A DNA stretch of 64,000 nt from CAVZAB01 sp963773155 (GCA_963773155.1 CAVZAB010000018.1:1-64000), one strand, 5' to 3'; shown: positions 45,509 through 55,404, counted from the stretch's first letter. Notes: generated by a model from the letters alone, not told the origin. Numbers and translations: made by a program.

Positions 45509-46137
45509 CCCCAAGTTCAGTTTCACCGAACTCAGCAAAGAGGCGCTGGTCAGCTTTTTCAAAGACATCAAGGCAAAGACCAAGCTCGAAATTCGGGAAG
45601 GCGAAAGGGTCGAATTCGGTATTGCGCAACGGCGAGATCTTCGCGGTGAAGACCAGCCGGGCGAGCTATCACACCCATGCCATTCTCTTGGCGATCGGGC
45701 GGCGCGGGACCCCACGCACGCTCGAGGTACCCGGCGAAGACCAGGCCAAGGTCGTCTACCGGATGATCGATCCGCATCAGTACCAAAATCAACACGTGCT
45801 CGTGGTCGGCGGCGGTGATAGCGCCCTCGAAGCGGCTTGCGCCATCGCCGATGAACCGGGAACCACGGTGACGCTCTCCTACCGGAGCGATTCCTTCAGT
45901 CGCGCCAAGGCCAAAAACCGTGAAAGACTCCAAGTCGCCGAACAATCCGGACAATTGTCGGTTTGGCTTTCGTCCGCGGTTAAGCGGATTGGCGTAGATG
46001 ACGTGGCGATCGAATGGCAGGGCGTTGAACATGTCCTCGCTAATGACGCGGTGATTGTTTGCGTCGGCGGCATTCTGCCGACTCCCTTCCTGCAAAGCAT
46101 GGGAATCAAGGTTGAAACCAAATATGGCACGGCTTAA
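45509..46137 (+). pseudogene. NAD(P)/FAD-dependent oxidoreductase, C-terminal half
   Basis: The piece begins abruptly at FSFTELSKEALVSFFKDIKA and continues, after a shift near 45605, VLRNGEIFAVKTSRASYHTH, AILLAIGRRGTPRTLEVPGE and the second dinucleotide fold NQHVLVVGGGDSALEAACAI, ending FLQSMGIKVETKYGTA. This is the YpdA/thioredoxin-reductase-like half of a larger flavoprotein. The N-terminal FAD-binding motif is missing because of the breakpoint with ccmF. Its stop overlaps the ankyrin gene start, suggesting these two were one operon. Confidence 0.75.
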
Positions 46138-47389
46138 ACAGGCGGCCGGCGGCCTGGTCCTTGCCAGCCTCGTGGCGGCAGGTGGCGCTTTCGCAAAGAC
46201 GGCCGTCCCCCCGACTGGGGCGCCGGCCAAAGTGGCAAGGCTTGTTCCGGCTGCCAAGAGCCAAGATGCCTTGTCGCACAAGGCCCCGCAGATCGCGCCG
46301 CCGGCGAAGACGAGCGGCCGCGCGGCGGCCGAACCGGCGAAGACAACAGCCCCGCCGACCGCCCGCGTCGAACCGGCAATTATCCCGGATCATGCCGACC
46401 GAAACGGCCAGGCGGCGCTGATCGATGCGGCATGGCGCGGCCAGACCCAGGCCTTGCGGCAATTGATCGCCGCGGGCGTCTTGCTTTCGGCGATCAATGA
46501 AACGGGTGATGCGGCGCTGGCGATGGCCGCCGAGGCTGGGCATTTGGAGGCGGTCGGGCTCTTGCTGCAGGCCGGCGCCGCGGTGAACGCCCGCAATAAG
46601 GTCGGGCGGACGGCGCTGATGGCGGCGGCCGACCGTGATCACGGCACGATCGTCGAGCTGCTGCTGGCCGAGGGTGCCGATGCCTCCCTCGCCTCGGCCA
46701 GCGGTGAAACGGCACTGATGGCCGCTGTGCATGGCTGTTCCAGCGGCACGGCTGCCAAGTTGATCGAGGCCGGCGCCGATCCGGCGGCCGCGCGCGATGA
46801 CCGGCAGACGGCGCTGATGCTGGCGAGCGCGGCCTGCGACCTGCCGATGATCGCGGTCCTGGCGGCAGCCGGTGCGCCAGTCGACTCCGTCGATTCGAAT
46901 GGGCGAACCGCCCTGTGGTTTGCCGTCGATCATGGCAATCTCGCGGCAATGGCTGGCCTGCTGGAACGCGGCGCCGACCAACAAATCGCCGATCACGAGG
47001 GTCAGACGCCGTTTTTGCGGGCGCTCTCTATTCGAAATCTATCGGCTTGCGAGAATTTGCTCGCCCATGGGGCCGATCTGGAACGTGCCACGCCGACCGG
47101 AAACACGCCGCTAATTCTCGCGACGCGGGCCGGCATGACGGCCTTGGTCGGGACTTTGCTGCGCCAGCGCGCCGATCCCAATGCGCGAAACATGCAGGGC
47201 TACAGTGCGCTCATGGTCGCCGCCCAGGAGGCGCAAACGGAGATCGCACTGCTGCTGCTGCAAAACGGTGCCGAGCCCAATTTGCGCAACAAGAAACGGG
47301 AGACGGCGGCCGATATTGCCGCCAACGGCGGCCACGATCAGATCGCCCAAGTCCTGCAGAGCAGGCGGACGTTTCTAAGCGGCTTTTGA
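46124..47389 (+). CDS. Exported ankyrin-repeat protein
   Basis: A signal peptide (MARLKQAAGGLVLASLVAAG-GAFA) is followed by a proline/alanine-rich linker and about nine to ten ankyrin repeats from residue 85 onward, e.g. TGDAALAMAAEAGHLEAVGL, VGRTALMAAADRDHGTIVEL and NGRTALWFAVDHGNLAAMAG. The repeats form a protein-binding surface, here in the periplasm. ATG 46124 overlaps the oxidoreductase stop by 14 bp; a longer start at 46055 lies inside that gene and would spoil the signal peptide. 421 residues. Confidence 0.88.
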   Translation: MARLKQAAGGLVLASLVAAGGAFAKTAVPPTGAPAKVARLVPAAKSQDALSHKAPQIAPPAKTSGRAAAEPAKTTAPPTARVEPAIIPDHADRNGQAALIDAAWRGQTQALRQLIAAGVLLSAINETGDAALAMAAEAGHLEAVGLLLQAGAAVNARNKVGRTALMAAADRDHGTIVELLLAEGADASLASASGETALMAAVHGCSSGTAAKLIEAGADPAAARDDRQTALMLASAACDLPMIAVLAAAGAPVDSVDSNGRTALWFAVDHGNLAAMAGLLERGADQQIADHEGQTPFLRALSIRNLSACENLLAHGADLERATPTGNTPLILATRAGMTALVGTLLRQRADPNARNMQGYSALMVAAQEAQTEIALLLLQNGAEPNLRNKKRETAADIAANGGHDQIAQVLQSRRTFLSGF

Positions 47390-47475
47390 CGTGAGTCGAC
47401 GGTGAACGCCGGCCCTTGGCCAGCGCCGCAGGGGGTGGCACATTGGCGAGCCAGCAGCCAGTGAAAGGGTGATTT

Positions 47476-47826
47476 ATGCGCGGGTTTCGGCCGCTTCGAT
47501 GGATGGTCTGGCTGGCCCTCGCCGGCCCAGCCATCGGCCAGCCTGCCGGCAAGGAATCCGACAGCTACAAGGCATGCCTGCAGCAGGCGATCGAGGAAAA
47601 GGCCGCGCGGAAAGTCGATTCAGATATGGTCTACAGCTGCTATGGCAATGCGGCGCGCGCCTGGTACGAATCGCTGAGCGGCGATAAGCTGGTCCAGGAC
47701 AAGAACGGTCTGTTTGTTGCCCGCTATTATGGAACGTCCGGCTATTGCGCGCATCAGATCGAGGACATCAACCGGATGCCCCTGTCCGCCTATGTCTGCG
47801 AAATCGTCACAAATGGTCAAGACTGA
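47476..47826 (+). CDS. Small secreted protein of unknown function
   Basis: The 116-residue precursor has a signal peptide (RWMVWLALAGPAIGQPAG) and a mature part with four cysteines: KACLQQAIEEKAARK, YSCYGNAARAWYE, SGYCAHQIEDI and SAYVCEIV. The spacing suggests two disulfides in a small helical domain. No family is recognised. It lies 86 bp after the ankyrin gene in the same direction. Confidence 0.7.
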   Translation: MRGFRPLRWMVWLALAGPAIGQPAGKESDSYKACLQQAIEEKAARKVDSDMVYSCYGNAARAWYESLSGDKLVQDKNGLFVARYYGTSGYCAHQIEDINRMPLSAYVCEIVTNGQD

Positions 47827-47962
47827 CGGCGCGCCAGCCGTAGACAGCGGCCGGTTGGAGGAATCGCTGCTTTCCTCTACAAGCTGAACCGGGTGCGCAA
47901 AACCCGCTTGCAAGACCTGGTCGTCATGCGATCATTGGGGCTCAGCAGCAAAGGAGGGCGAT

Positions 47963-48202
47963 GTGAGACAATTGGCTGCGGCAATTTCGTTGGCGCTTTT
48001 GACCGCGGCCTGTGGGGCAACTCAGCCAACGCTCGTCGCCGCGCCGGTTATCCATGGCTATGGCTATGATATTTACGGATCCTACCGCGCCTATTCCTTC
48101 GTCTACGGCTATGCCCATACGCCGCATTCCAGCGCGCATTACGCCCACCGCCGCTATCATCGCGTCGCCTATCGCCATGCCGCGAGCCCTATGAGCCGCT
48201 GA
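47963..48202 (+). CDS. Small Tyr/His-rich lipoprotein
   Basis: GTG 47963 with AAGGAGGG just upstream opens a 79-residue frame. A lipobox LLTAAC at residues 12-17 predicts lipid anchoring. The mature region is rich in tyrosine and histidine (HGYGYDIYGSYRAYSFVYGY, AHYAHRRYHRVAYRH). I know no function; similar low-complexity lipoproteins are common in this order. Confidence 0.6.
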   Translation: MRQLAAAISLALLTAACGATQPTLVAAPVIHGYGYDIYGSYRAYSFVYGYAHTPHSSAHYAHRRYHRVAYRHAASPMSR

Positions 48203-48214
48203 GGCTCGTCCGGC

Positions 48215-48847
48215 TCAGGGCGCAAAATCGGTCACTTTAAGATCCGAGAATTTCCAGGCGTTGCGCCGCGTCTTTTCAGATTCGCTGCGCAGGCCGATCT
48301 GGCCGCCGCCCTCCGGCGGCTGCCCCTTCAATGTGCCGATTTTCTCGTCATTGACATAAAGGCCGATCGAATTGCCGCCAGTCGTGACTCTGAGAATATT
48401 GCGGGCGCCAACACCGGTTTGCAACCCGGCGGCCGGCCGCCAGTCGATCAGGCTGATCCACCTGCCGCGGACCAGGCGCTGCAGGGTGACGAGGCCGTTG
48501 GCGGCAATCTCGAAGACATAATAATTGTCATAATCCTGCGCCCAGAAAATGATCCCGGCCGAAGCGCTGCCGGCATCGGCGACGTCGTTCGGCATGCGAA
48601 TTGTCACGCAGACATCGGCATCCTCGAGGAGCGCGCCGCGGTAGAGCACGCGGTAGCCGGCATCCGGGCTGGCCTTGATCTTTACCCGTCCCTCTTCGAC
48701 CGAAATCGAATCGCCTTCGGTGACCCAGCTTGCATCGACCTCGCGGAAATCATCCGCGAATAGGGTCTTCTGGCCCTTGCAGGCCTGGGCCGGAAGGATG
48801 GCAGCGGCAAGGATCAGGGCGAAGGCGCTCAGCCGGGACAAAACCAT
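48215..48847 (-). CDS. Secreted concanavalin-like (DUF1080/LamG-type) protein
   Basis: After a signal peptide (MVLSRLSAFALILAAAILPA) the protein reads LFADDFREVDASWVTEGDSI, DYDNYYVFEIAANGLVTLQR and KIGTLKGQPPEGGGQIGLRS. The phrase order (DF-x-W, FWAQDYDNYY, GLRSE) matches 3-keto-disaccharide-hydrolase/family-16-like beta-sandwich proteins. Carbohydrate binding is a guess. ATG 48847 follows GGAG. Ends 12 bp from the convergent lipoprotein gene. Confidence 0.75.
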   Translation of the reverse strand: MVLSRLSAFALILAAAILPAQACKGQKTLFADDFREVDASWVTEGDSISVEEGRVKIKASPDAGYRVLYRGALLEDADVCVTIRMPNDVADAGSASAGIIFWAQDYDNYYVFEIAANGLVTLQRLVRGRWISLIDWRPAAGLQTGVGARNILRVTTGGNSIGLYVNDEKIGTLKGQPPEGGGQIGLRSESEKTRRNAWKFSDLKVTDFAP

Positions 48848-48895
48848 GCGGGTCTCCACAATCAAGCCAGCATGCCACAGCCGGGCCGGGCTTCG

Positions 48896-49597
48896 CTAGG
48901 CCGGCACCGGACGGGATCCGAAAATCGCGCTGCCGACCCGCACATGGGTCGCGCCGAGTTGGATTGCCAAGGCGAAATCCGCGCTCATGCCCATCGACAA
49001 TTGCGACAAATGATGGCGGCGGGCGAGTCCGGCCAGCGCCGCAAAATGCGGCGAGGCCTGCTGATCGGCCGGCGGAATGCACATCAGCCCCTCGACCGGG
49101 AGCCGCAATGACGCCGTGCACCAGCTGATGAAATCATCGGCCGCGGCAAGCCCGACGCCAGCCTTCTGCGGTTCCTCGCCCGTGTTGATTTGGATCAGCA
49201 GCCTGAGATGACGGCGCTGCCGGGCGATTTCCTCGGCCAGCGCCTCGGCGATCTTCGGTCGATCGAGTGTTTCGACGACATCGAACAGGCCAACCGCCTC
49301 CTTTGCCTTGTTGGATTGCAGCGCGCCGATCAGATGCAATTCGATCACCGCGCCCAGTTCGGCCGCGGCTCGCGCCCGCAATTGCGGCCATTTGGCCTTG
49401 GCCTCCTGGACCCGGTTTTCCCCGAACACCCGCTGGCCCGCCGCAATCAGCGGCCAGATCTCGGCAGCCGCGACCGTCTTGGCGACGGCGACGAGAGTCA
49501 CCGCTTCGGCCGGTCGGCCGCAATCGGCCGCCGCTCTGGCGATCAAGGCGCGAACCTCGCGCCAGCGCTCCACGTTGCCGGGCCCTGGCATTGCCAT
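48896..49597 (-). CDS. YggS-family pyridoxal phosphate homeostasis protein
   Basis: The 233-residue PLP-binding alanine-racemase-like barrel has the cofactor lysine in LVAVAKTVAAAEIWPL and the conserved FGENRVQEAKAKWP and HLIGALQSNKAKEAVGLFD motifs, ending LGATHVRVGSAIFGSRP. YggS/PLPBP proteins keep PLP and amino-acid pools balanced and have no catalytic turnover. ATG 49597 follows AGGAG. Divergent from leuS. Confidence 0.95.
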   Translation of the reverse strand: MAMPGPGNVERWREVRALIARAAADCGRPAEAVTLVAVAKTVAAAEIWPLIAAGQRVFGENRVQEAKAKWPQLRARAAAELGAVIELHLIGALQSNKAKEAVGLFDVVETLDRPKIAEALAEEIARQRRHLRLLIQINTGEEPQKAGVGLAAADDFISWCTASLRLPVEGLMCIPPADQQASPHFAALAGLARRHHLSQLSMGMSADFALAIQLGATHVRVGSAIFGSRPVPA

Positions 49598-49708
49598 GAT
49601 CTACTCCTAGCGCTGGCGGCGGACAGACCCGCCCAATGTGATTGACCGGGCCAGAGAAATCATGCTCATTGCCTGCGATCCTCCGCTCATTTGATTACGC
49701 TGCCCCCG

Positions 49709-52333
49709 ATGCAATCCGACCGTTACAACCCGCGCGAAGCCGAGCCCGAATGGCAAAAGATCTGGGCGGAACGGCGCACGTTCGAAACCAGCAACAGCGA
49801 TTCGCGCCCGAAATATTACGTCCTCGAAATGTTTCCCTATCCGTCCGGACGGATCCATATGGGCCATGTCCGCAATTACGCTATGGGCGATGTCGTCGCC
49901 AGATACAAGCGCGCGAAGGGCTTCAATGTCCTGCACCCGATGGGCTGGGACGCGTTTGGGATGCCGGCCGAAAATGCTGCGATGCAGAACAAGACGCATC
50001 CTTCCGAATGGACCTACGCCAATATAGCGACCATGCGTAACCAGCTTAAGTCGATGGGACTGTCGCTCGATTGGTCGCGTGAAATCGCCACTTGCGATCC
50101 ATCCTATTACCGGCACCAGCAACGCCTGTTTCTCGACTTCCTGGCCCTCGGCCTGGTCGATCGCAAAACGGCCAAGGTCAATTGGGATCCGGTCGATCAG
50201 ACGGTTCTGGCCAATGAACAGGTCATCGACGGCCGCGGCTGGCGCTCGGGTGCGCCGGTTGAACAGCGCGAACTGACGCAATGGTTCTTCCGGATCACCG
50301 CCTTCGCGCCCGAACTCCTCGGCGCCCTCGACGAGCTCGAGCGCTGGCCGGAAAAGGTCCGATTGATGCAGCGCAATTGGATCGGCCGCTCGGAAGGACT
50401 GCTGGTCCGCTTCGCCCTCGAGCGGCCGATCGGCGAACTCGCCGAAGTGGAAATCTATACGACCCGCCCCGATACCGTGTTCGGTGCGCGATTTCTGGCC
50501 GTGGCCCCCGACCATCCGCTGGCCGAGGCGGTCGCCAAAGGCAATCCCGGCCTCGCCGCCTTCATCGCCGAATGCCGCCGGCTCGGCACGTCGCTTGCGG
50601 CGCGCGAGAGCGCGGCAAAGCGCGGATTCGACACTGGTCTGCGGGCCGTGCACCCGTTCGACCCGAGCTGGACGCTCCCGGTCTATGTCGCCAATTTCGT
50701 GCTGATGGATTACGGCAGCGGCGCCATTTTCGGATGCCCGGCGCATGATCAGCGCGATCTCGATTTCGTCAATGCGCTGGGTCTCGGCAACCTGCCGGTG
50801 ATCTGCCCGCCGGCCGTGGACGCGGCAACGTTTCGCATCACCACTAACGCCTATGAAGGCGAAGGCCGGCTGATCAATTCGCGCTTTCTCGACGGCTTGA
50901 CGAGCCTCGCGGCCAGGGAGGATGTGGCGCGGCGGCTCGAGGCGCAAACATGGAAAGGCCGGCCGCAAGCCAAGCGACAGGTTAATTATCGTCTCCGTGA
51001 CTGGGGCATTTCGCGGCAGCGCTACTGGGGTTGCCCGATCCCGATCATCCATTGCGAGGCCTGCGGACCGGTCGCGGTGCGGCGCCGCGATCTGCCGGTT
51101 GTGCTGCCGGTGGATGTCGATTTCGACCTGCCCGGCAACCCGCTCGAGCGCCATCCGACCTGGAAATTCGTGGCCTGTCCGACCTGCGGCCAGCCGGCCC
51201 GGCGCGAGACCGATACAATGGACACGTTCGTCGATTTGTCCTGGTATTTTGCTCGCTTTACCGACCCCTGGGATGCGGCGAGCCCCACCGATCCCGCCAT
51301 AGTCGACGCCTGGCTGCCGGTCGATCAATATATCGGCGGCGTCGAGCACGCGATCCTGCATCTCCTCTATGCCCGTTTCTTCACCCGGGCGATGCACAAA
51401 TCCGGCCATCTCGACGTCGATGAGCCGTTCGCCGGCCTGTTTACCCAGGGCATGGTCGTTCACGAAACCTATCGCGATGCGGCCGGACACTGGCTGGCGC
51501 CGGCGGAGGTGCGAATTGAGGGGGCCGGCCAACAGCGGCAGGCCATCGCGCTCAGCGACGGCGCCGGCGTGCGAATCGGCAGTATCGAGAAAATGTCGAA
51601 ATCAAAACGCAATACGGTTGATCCCGACGATATTATCGCCACCTATGGGGCCGATACCGCGCGCTGGTTCATGCTCTCCGACTCGCCGCCCGAGCGCGAC
51701 GTCATTTGGAGCGAGGAAGGCGTGCAGGCCGCTGGCAAGTTCGCCCAGCGGCTATGGCGTCTCGTCAACGATCTCGGCGCGGTCGGCGCGGCAGCCCCTG
51801 CGCAATTGTCCAATCCGCTCTCCCCCGAAGCGCGCACCGTTCGCAAAGCCGTCCATGGCGCCCTGATCGGCGTCGAGACCGATATTGAGCGGCTGCGCTT
51901 CAACCGCTGCATTGCGCATATCTATGAACTTGCCAATCTGCTTAGCGAAGAGCTCGGTTTGGTGACGACGAGCGAAGTGCCGCCGGACCTCGCCTGGGCC
52001 TTTCGCGAGGCCGGCGATGTCCTGGTGCAATTGTTCGCACCGATGATGCCGCATCTGGCCGAACAATGCTGGGCGGCGCTTGGCCATGCCGGTCTCGTCG
52101 CCGATGCGCCCTGGCCTAGCGCGGAGCCCGGCTTAGTGGTCGAGGAAACGATTGTCTTGCCAGTCCAGGTCAATGGCAAGAAGCGCGGCGATGTGGCTGT
52201 CGAGCGGACCGCCAATGCCGCGGCGCTCGAGGCGGCGGCGCTTGGCCTTGCGGCGGTGCAGCGAGCCCTCGAGGGGCGACCGGTTCGCAAGGTCATTATC
52301 GTGCCGCAGAGGATCATCAATGTCGTCGTCTAG
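49709..52333 (+). CDS. leuS: Leucyl-tRNA synthetase
   Basis: The 874-residue class I synthetase charges tRNA-Leu. The HIGH-type motif is PYPSGRIHMGHVRNYAMGD near residue 42, the editing CP1 domain spans roughly 220-420, a zinc-type insertion shows CEACGPV and CPTCGQ, and KMSKS appears in IEKMSKSKRNTVDPDDII. ATG 49709 (MQSDRYNPREAEP) matches the family; TTG 49691 is a weaker option. It leads leuS-lptE-holA, whose overlapping or close genes indicate one transcript. Confidence 0.97.
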   Translation: MQSDRYNPREAEPEWQKIWAERRTFETSNSDSRPKYYVLEMFPYPSGRIHMGHVRNYAMGDVVARYKRAKGFNVLHPMGWDAFGMPAENAAMQNKTHPSEWTYANIATMRNQLKSMGLSLDWSREIATCDPSYYRHQQRLFLDFLALGLVDRKTAKVNWDPVDQTVLANEQVIDGRGWRSGAPVEQRELTQWFFRITAFAPELLGALDELERWPEKVRLMQRNWIGRSEGLLVRFALERPIGELAEVEIYTTRPDTVFGARFLAVAPDHPLAEAVAKGNPGLAAFIAECRRLGTSLAARESAAKRGFDTGLRAVHPFDPSWTLPVYVANFVLMDYGSGAIFGCPAHDQRDLDFVNALGLGNLPVICPPAVDAATFRITTNAYEGEGRLINSRFLDGLTSLAAREDVARRLEAQTWKGRPQAKRQVNYRLRDWGISRQRYWGCPIPIIHCEACGPVAVRRRDLPVVLPVDVDFDLPGNPLERHPTWKFVACPTCGQPARRETDTMDTFVDLSWYFARFTDPWDAASPTDPAIVDAWLPVDQYIGGVEHAILHLLYARFFTRAMHKSGHLDVDEPFAGLFTQGMVVHETYRDAAGHWLAPAEVRIEGAGQQRQAIALSDGAGVRIGSIEKMSKSKRNTVDPDDIIATYGADTARWFMLSDSPPERDVIWSEEGVQAAGKFAQRLWRLVNDLGAVGAAAPAQLSNPLSPEARTVRKAVHGALIGVETDIERLRFNRCIAHIYELANLLSEELGLVTTSEVPPDLAWAFREAGDVLVQLFAPMMPHLAEQCWAALGHAGLVADAPWPSAEPGLVVEETIVLPVQVNGKKRGDVAVERTANAAALEAAALGLAAVQRALEGRPVRKVIIVPQRIINVVV

Positions 52334-52841
52334 GATTGGCCGGCCGGCGCGCCTCGCCGGCTTCGCCCTCGCAATCTGCCTCGCCGGCTGTTTCCGCCCG
52401 CTCTATGGGCCTACGCTATCGGGCAATTCGACCGTCCAGGCGGAAATGGAATTGATCGTCGTCGACCCGATTCCCGACCGGCTCGGCCATTACCTCGGCA
52501 ATGAATTGATCTTCGGCTTTAACGGGACGGGGACGCCTGGCCCACGGAAATACCGCCTGCTGGTCACCGTGCAAGAGCATGTGCAGACGCCGCTGGTTGA
52601 CACGGTGCTCGGCCGCGCCACGGCGGCGACGGTTTTCATCGACGCGGACTTCAAGGTCATCCCGATCGAAGGCGGCGAACCGATCGTCAAGGGCACAGCC
52701 TTCTCTTCGGCAACCTACGACCGCTCAAGCAACCGTTACAGCAATTTGCGGGCCGCGCGCGACGCTGAAATCCGCAATGCCCGCAATCTTGCCGATCAGA
52801 TCCGCACCCGTGTCGCCGCGGCCTTGGCGAGCAATCCCTGA
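52320..52841 (+). CDS. lptE: LPS-assembly lipoprotein LptE
   Basis: Signal peptide with lipobox LAGC (residues 18-21 of MSSSRIGRPARLAGFALAIC), then FRPLYGP and the LptE core KYRLLVTVQEHVQTPLVDTV, TYDRSSNRYSNLRAARDAEI. LptE plugs the LptD barrel for lipopolysaccharide insertion in the outer membrane. ATG 52320 overlaps the leuS stop by 14 bp, and length (173 residues) is normal. Between leuS and holA as in other Alphaproteobacteria. Confidence 0.9.
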   Translation: MSSSRIGRPARLAGFALAICLAGCFRPLYGPTLSGNSTVQAEMELIVVDPIPDRLGHYLGNELIFGFNGTGTPGPRKYRLLVTVQEHVQTPLVDTVLGRATAATVFIDADFKVIPIEGGEPIVKGTAFSSATYDRSSNRYSNLRAARDAEIRNARNLADQIRTRVAAALASNP

Positions 52842-52849
52842 AGAGCGGC

Positions 52850-53882
52850 ATGAGCGCAATCCGCAATCACGAGGCCGAAAGATTCCTCGCCATACCCCCG
52901 GCCGGTGTCGCCGTCTTTCTGGTCTTCGGCGCGGATTCTCGGCCTGGTCAGCGAAAGGGTCCAGCAGCTGATCAAGGCCAGTGTCGACGATCCCGGCGAT
53001 CCGTTTCAGCTGATCAGGCTGCCGGGCGATTTGGTCGCCGCCGATCCGCTGCGTCTTGCCGACGAGGCCGCAACAATCCCGCTGTTCGGCGGGCGCCGAG
53101 CGATCGTCGTCGAGGCCGGTTCGAAGTCCTATGCTGCCGCGATCGCGCCGCTGCTCGAGCGCCCGCCCGCCGATTGCCGGATCATTCTTTGCGCCGGCCC
53201 GCTCAAGAAGGACGCGCCGCTGCGCCGGCTCGTCGAGCGAAGCGACATTGCAGCAGCGATCGAATGCTACCCCGATGATGCCGCGTCATTGGAGCGGCTG
53301 ATCGGCGCCGAAGCGCGAGCGCGGGGCTTGCGCCTTGATCCTGAGGCACGGCAAGCTTTGCTGGGTCTGCTCGGCGCCGACCGGCTCGCGACCCGCTCCG
53401 AACTCGGCAAGCTCCTGCTTTATGCGCATGGCCGCGAGGAGATCGACCTTGCCGCGGTCGAGGCAATCGTAACCGAGGCTTCGATCGTTTCGCTCGACGC
53501 TGCCGTCGACGGCGCCTTTGGCGGCGATTATCGGGCGATTGATGCAACAGCCCGGCGGATCAGTGCCGATGGCGGCGAGCCGGTCGCGCTAATCGGCGCA
53601 GCGCTCCGCCAGGCCATCCTGCTGCACCGGGCGAAGCTGGAAATGGTCGCCGGCCGCAGCGCCGGCGAGGCCCTCGAGGCGGTCCGCGGCCGCTTTTTCT
53701 TCAGGCGGAAGGCACTGGTCGAGCGGCAGCTGCGGCAATGGTCGGCCGAACGTCTTGCCGGAGCGATCGGCCTCCTGGCCGAGACGATCGGACGGGCCCG
53801 GCGCGAGCCGCGGCTGGCCGGCACGCTGGCCGTGCGGGCCTTGTGGTCACTTGCCCAGGCCGCCCGCCGCCAGGCTGGCTAG
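52850..53882 (+). CDS. holA: DNA polymerase III delta subunit, one +1 indel
   Basis: ATG 52850 begins MSAIRNHEAERFLAIPPAGV then AVFLVFGAD. Near 52938 one extra base (GATTCTCGG for GATTCCGG or similar) shifts the frame to GLVSERVQQLIKASVDDPGD, which stays open to 53882 with ECYPDDAASLERLIGAEARA and RFFFRRKALVERQLRQWSAE. Total length, 1,033 nt, equals 344 codons plus one base. HolA loads the sliding clamp and is essential, so the indel is almost certainly a sequence error. Confidence 0.88.
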
Positions 53883-53931
53883 CGGTGAAAATCAGACGCT
53901 TGCTACCAGTATCCTGGAGACCCGAACAGAT

Positions 53932-54414
53932 TTAGAGAGCCCGAAACATGACGAAGGCATCCACGAGGCCGCGTTTCGGGTGTTCGAACGCGCGAGGCAG
54001 GGTTCCAACGATTTCAAAGCCGAGGGACTGCCAAAGTCGCACCGCACGATCGTTGGTGCGGACGACGAAATTAAACTGCATTGCTCGAAATCCGCGCGCT
54101 CGGGCGTGGTTCATGGAGTGCACGCACATGCTTCGGGCCACGCCGCGACCGGTGGCGCCTTCGCCGGTCATGTAGCCGCAATTGCAGACATGTTTGCCGC
54201 CGCCAGCCTGGTTGGCGCGGATATAATATGTCCCCAGCACGACGCCGTCTTCCTCGGCAACGAACGTTTCCTTGCCCGGACCCATCCAGTAGGAAAGCGC
54301 ATCATCCCGGCTCATCATTGGATCAATGGTATAGGTTTCGCCCGCGCGAATAGTCGGCCCGATGATTGACCATATGGCTGCGGCGTCGTCGTTTAGCGCA
54401 AGGCGGATCAACAT
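53932..54414 (-). CDS. GNAT-family N-acetyltransferase
   Basis: The 160-residue protein has a GNAT fold: MLIRLALNDDAAAIWSIIGP, DGVVLGTYYIRANQAGGG, the acetyl-CoA loop YMTGEGATGRGVARSMCVHS (R/Q-x-x-G-x-G/A) and the C-terminal RLWQSLGFEIVGTLPRAFEH. The substrate is unknown. It lies between the convergent holA and parB, an insertion relative to the usual order. Confidence 0.9.
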   Translation of the reverse strand: MLIRLALNDDAAAIWSIIGPTIRAGETYTIDPMMSRDDALSYWMGPGKETFVAEEDGVVLGTYYIRANQAGGGKHVCNCGYMTGEGATGRGVARSMCVHSMNHARARGFRAMQFNFVVRTNDRAVRLWQSLGFEIVGTLPRAFEHPKRGLVDAFVMFRAL

Positions 54415-54518
54415 GTGTTCGATTTTACACCCGGCGAGCGCAAGGTCAGCATCGCCAACAATAAGTCGCCAATGGCCTGCAACGGCGCTCTGCGAGGCGT
54501 CAGGTTTTGGCGACTAGA

Positions 54519-55404
54519 TCAATGGCGTAGCCTTCGGCACAGGCCGTCGAGCTGCTCGAGAACTCGTATAGCGGATCCGCACTTCGCCGCGCTCGCCCTT
54601 GTGCTCGATGCGCACGATCAGGCCGAGCACGTCGGTGAGCGCGCCTTCCAGCGCCTGGGTGTCGGCGTCCTTCTCGGCGGCAGCCGCGCGGCCGGCCGGC
54701 GGTGTCGATTCGCTCGTCTCGGCCTGGACCATTCGTTCGATATCGCGAACGCTCAGGCCCTTGTCGACAATCGCCCTGGCCAGGGTTTCAGGGGCGCGCG
54801 CGACCAGGAGGGCGCGGGCATGGCCGGCCGAAAGCGCTCCCTTGGCGAGCAGGTCCTGGACGGCTTCCGGCAATTTGAGAAGCCGGATCGTATTGGCGAT
54901 ATGGCTGCGGCTCTTGCCGATGACTTTCGCGAGATCGGCCTGGTTGTAATTGAACTCGCTCGCCAATTGCTGATAGCCGCGGGCTTCCTCGAGCGCGTTG
55001 AGATCGGTCCGCTGGACATTCTCGATAATGGCGATTTCCAGCGCTTCCTTGTCGCCGGCCTCGATCTGGGTGACTGGCACGACATGCAGATTGGCGCGCT
55101 GCGCCGCCCGCCAGCGCCGCTCACCTGCGATGATTTCATAGCGGTCCCGGCCTGTCCCGATGGCCCGCACGAGGATCGGCTGGATGACGCCCTTTTCGCG
55201 GATGGAACTGGCGAGTTCTTCCAGTTCGGCTTCGTCGAAACTGCGGCGGGGATTGTTCGGGTTGGGCCGCAGAAATTCGATCGGCACCTGCCATTGGTGG
55301 GTCGGATCGGCGCTGGCGGCGGCTGGCGGCGGACTTGGACTATGATCGCCAATGAGCGCGGCAAGGCCGCGCCCCAGTCGCGGTCGCGGTTGATCGTCTG
55401 CCAT
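54519..55404 (-). CDS. parB: Chromosome-partitioning protein ParB, one +1 indel near the 3' end
   Basis: MADDQPRPRLGRGLAALIGD is the ParA-contacting N-terminus, followed by LRPNPNNPRRSFDEAELEEL, the CTP-binding GERRWRAAQ box, ENVQRTDLNALEEARGYQQL and the HTH KVIGKSRSHIANTIRLLKLP. Near 54560 an extra T shifts the frame; removing it gives LEQLDGLCRRLRH and a stop at 54519, the normal dimerisation tail. As read, the frame ends at 54514 with an aberrant tail. It binds the two parS sites in this window. Confidence 0.9.

Noticed and set aside
49607..51532. 641-codon minus-strand ORF opposite leuS
   Set aside because: Shadow of leuS caused by high GC; no domain and unlikely composition.
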